Assembly (NCBI GenBank): GCA_005888425.1
Contig: VAZF01000235.1
Location: 1 to 5,924 of the forward strand
DNA: 5,924 nt
Direction of reading: 5' to 3'
Source: Alphaproteobacteria bacterium
GTDB taxonomy: Bacteria; Pseudomonadota; Alphaproteobacteria; ATCC43930; CGMCC-115725
The notes beneath the pieces were generated by a model that saw only the letters and a program-made list of their open reading frames with translations, did no database searches and had not been told where the DNA came from. Positions 5,712 to 5,924 of this stretch are shown here, piece after piece. The translations under genes were made by a program, and so were the position numbers. Positions within the stretch are counted from its first letter, which is position 1, and each line of letters opens with the position of its first letter.

Positions 5712-5924
5712 AGCTGGTCGCAGCGATAGGCGCTCTCCGGCCGGCTGCCGAAGAGGCGTGCCTCGCGCACGATCAGGACCAGCTGATCGGGCGTGTGCTG
5801 GCGGGCGCACAAATCCCGCGCGATCGCCATGAAGAGCCGGACCTCCGGGTAGGGTGGCACGTTCAACTCCTCGACCGCCCATTGCTGGAAATTCAGCTCG
5901 TGCGTGTTGTCGAAGGTGCGTCTG
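5708..5924 (-). CDS. Unrecognised protein, C-terminal part only
   Basis: On the complement, a frame open from the window edge encodes 71 residues before TAG at 5710-5708; its start lies to the right of the window. The sequence is rich in Arg and Glu and mostly helical in character (QQWAVEELNVPPYPEV, then LFMAIARDLCARQHTPDQ, LVLIVREARLFGS), with no transmembrane stretch or motif I can name. Evidence that it is real: the frame is open over the whole available length, its third codon positions are mostly G/C, and its stop neatly abuts the convergent gene (4-nt overlap with copy 2). It could be a small stand-alone protein or the tail of a larger one. Confidence 0.55.
   Translation of the reverse strand, partial: RRTFDNTHELNFQQWAVEELNVPPYPEVRLFMAIARDLCARQHTPDQLVLIVREARLFGSRPESAYRCDQL

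Noticed and set aside
5661..5882. 73-codon minus-strand frame at the right end
   Set aside because: It overlaps the copy 2 end by about 50 nt and is Gly/Arg/Pro-rich. The other minus frame, ending at 5708, is open to the window edge, abuts the stop codon and has more protein-like composition.

Overview
The window is GC-rich throughout, with strongly GC-biased third codon positions. Its signalling and catabolic gene families, and a hairpin repeat of the CGTCGTCCCGGCGAAAGCCGGGACCCA type, suggest an alphaproteobacterium, probably of the Hyphomicrobiales (Bradyrhizobium/Rhodopseudomonas-like). This placement is inferred from composition and the repeat style; there is no marker gene.

Layout. (1) Positions 1-1458, minus strand: most of a hybrid-type sensor histidine kinase that runs off the left edge. 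It has an N-terminal receiver-like domain that lacks the phospho-acceptor Asp, a PAS domain, a HisKA dimerisation domain with an intact phospho-His, and an ATPase domain cut off inside the G2 box. (2) Positions 1459-1784: a divergent intergenic region with a good sigma70-like promoter facing right (TTGGCA-N16-TACAAT), a leader of about 158 nt containing a 26-nt imperfect palindrome that could be an operator, and a strong Shine-Dalgarno that fixes the first operon start. (3) Positions 1785-4278, plus strand: three tightly packed genes, an enoyl-CoA hydratase/isomerase (crotonase) with both catalytic glutamates, a small EthD-family protein and an MmgE/PrpD-family protein (gaps of 13 and 3 nt). 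(4) Positions 4279-4368: a nearly perfect long inverted repeat (REP/MITE-like), beginning in the run of A that includes the stop codon of the first MmgE/PrpD gene. (5) Positions 4383-5711: a second, divergent MmgE/PrpD-family gene in which most of the polar residues of the usual active site are replaced. (6) Positions 5708-5924, minus strand: the C-terminal 71 residues of an unrecognised protein, convergent with the second MmgE/PrpD gene and overlapping its stop codon by 4 nt.

The plus-strand genes look like one catabolic operon for an organic acid or acyl-CoA. The crotonase would hydrate or isomerise a CoA thioester, and the MmgE/PrpD proteins would act as (de)hydratase, decarboxylase or isomerase on a carboxylic acid intermediate. 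The EthD-like protein is a small ferredoxin-fold partner of unknown chemistry. No CoA ligase, transporter or dedicated regulator lies in the window, so the substrate cannot be named. The neighbouring kinase may or may not control the operon. I found no tRNA, rRNA, CRISPR array, transposase or integrase.
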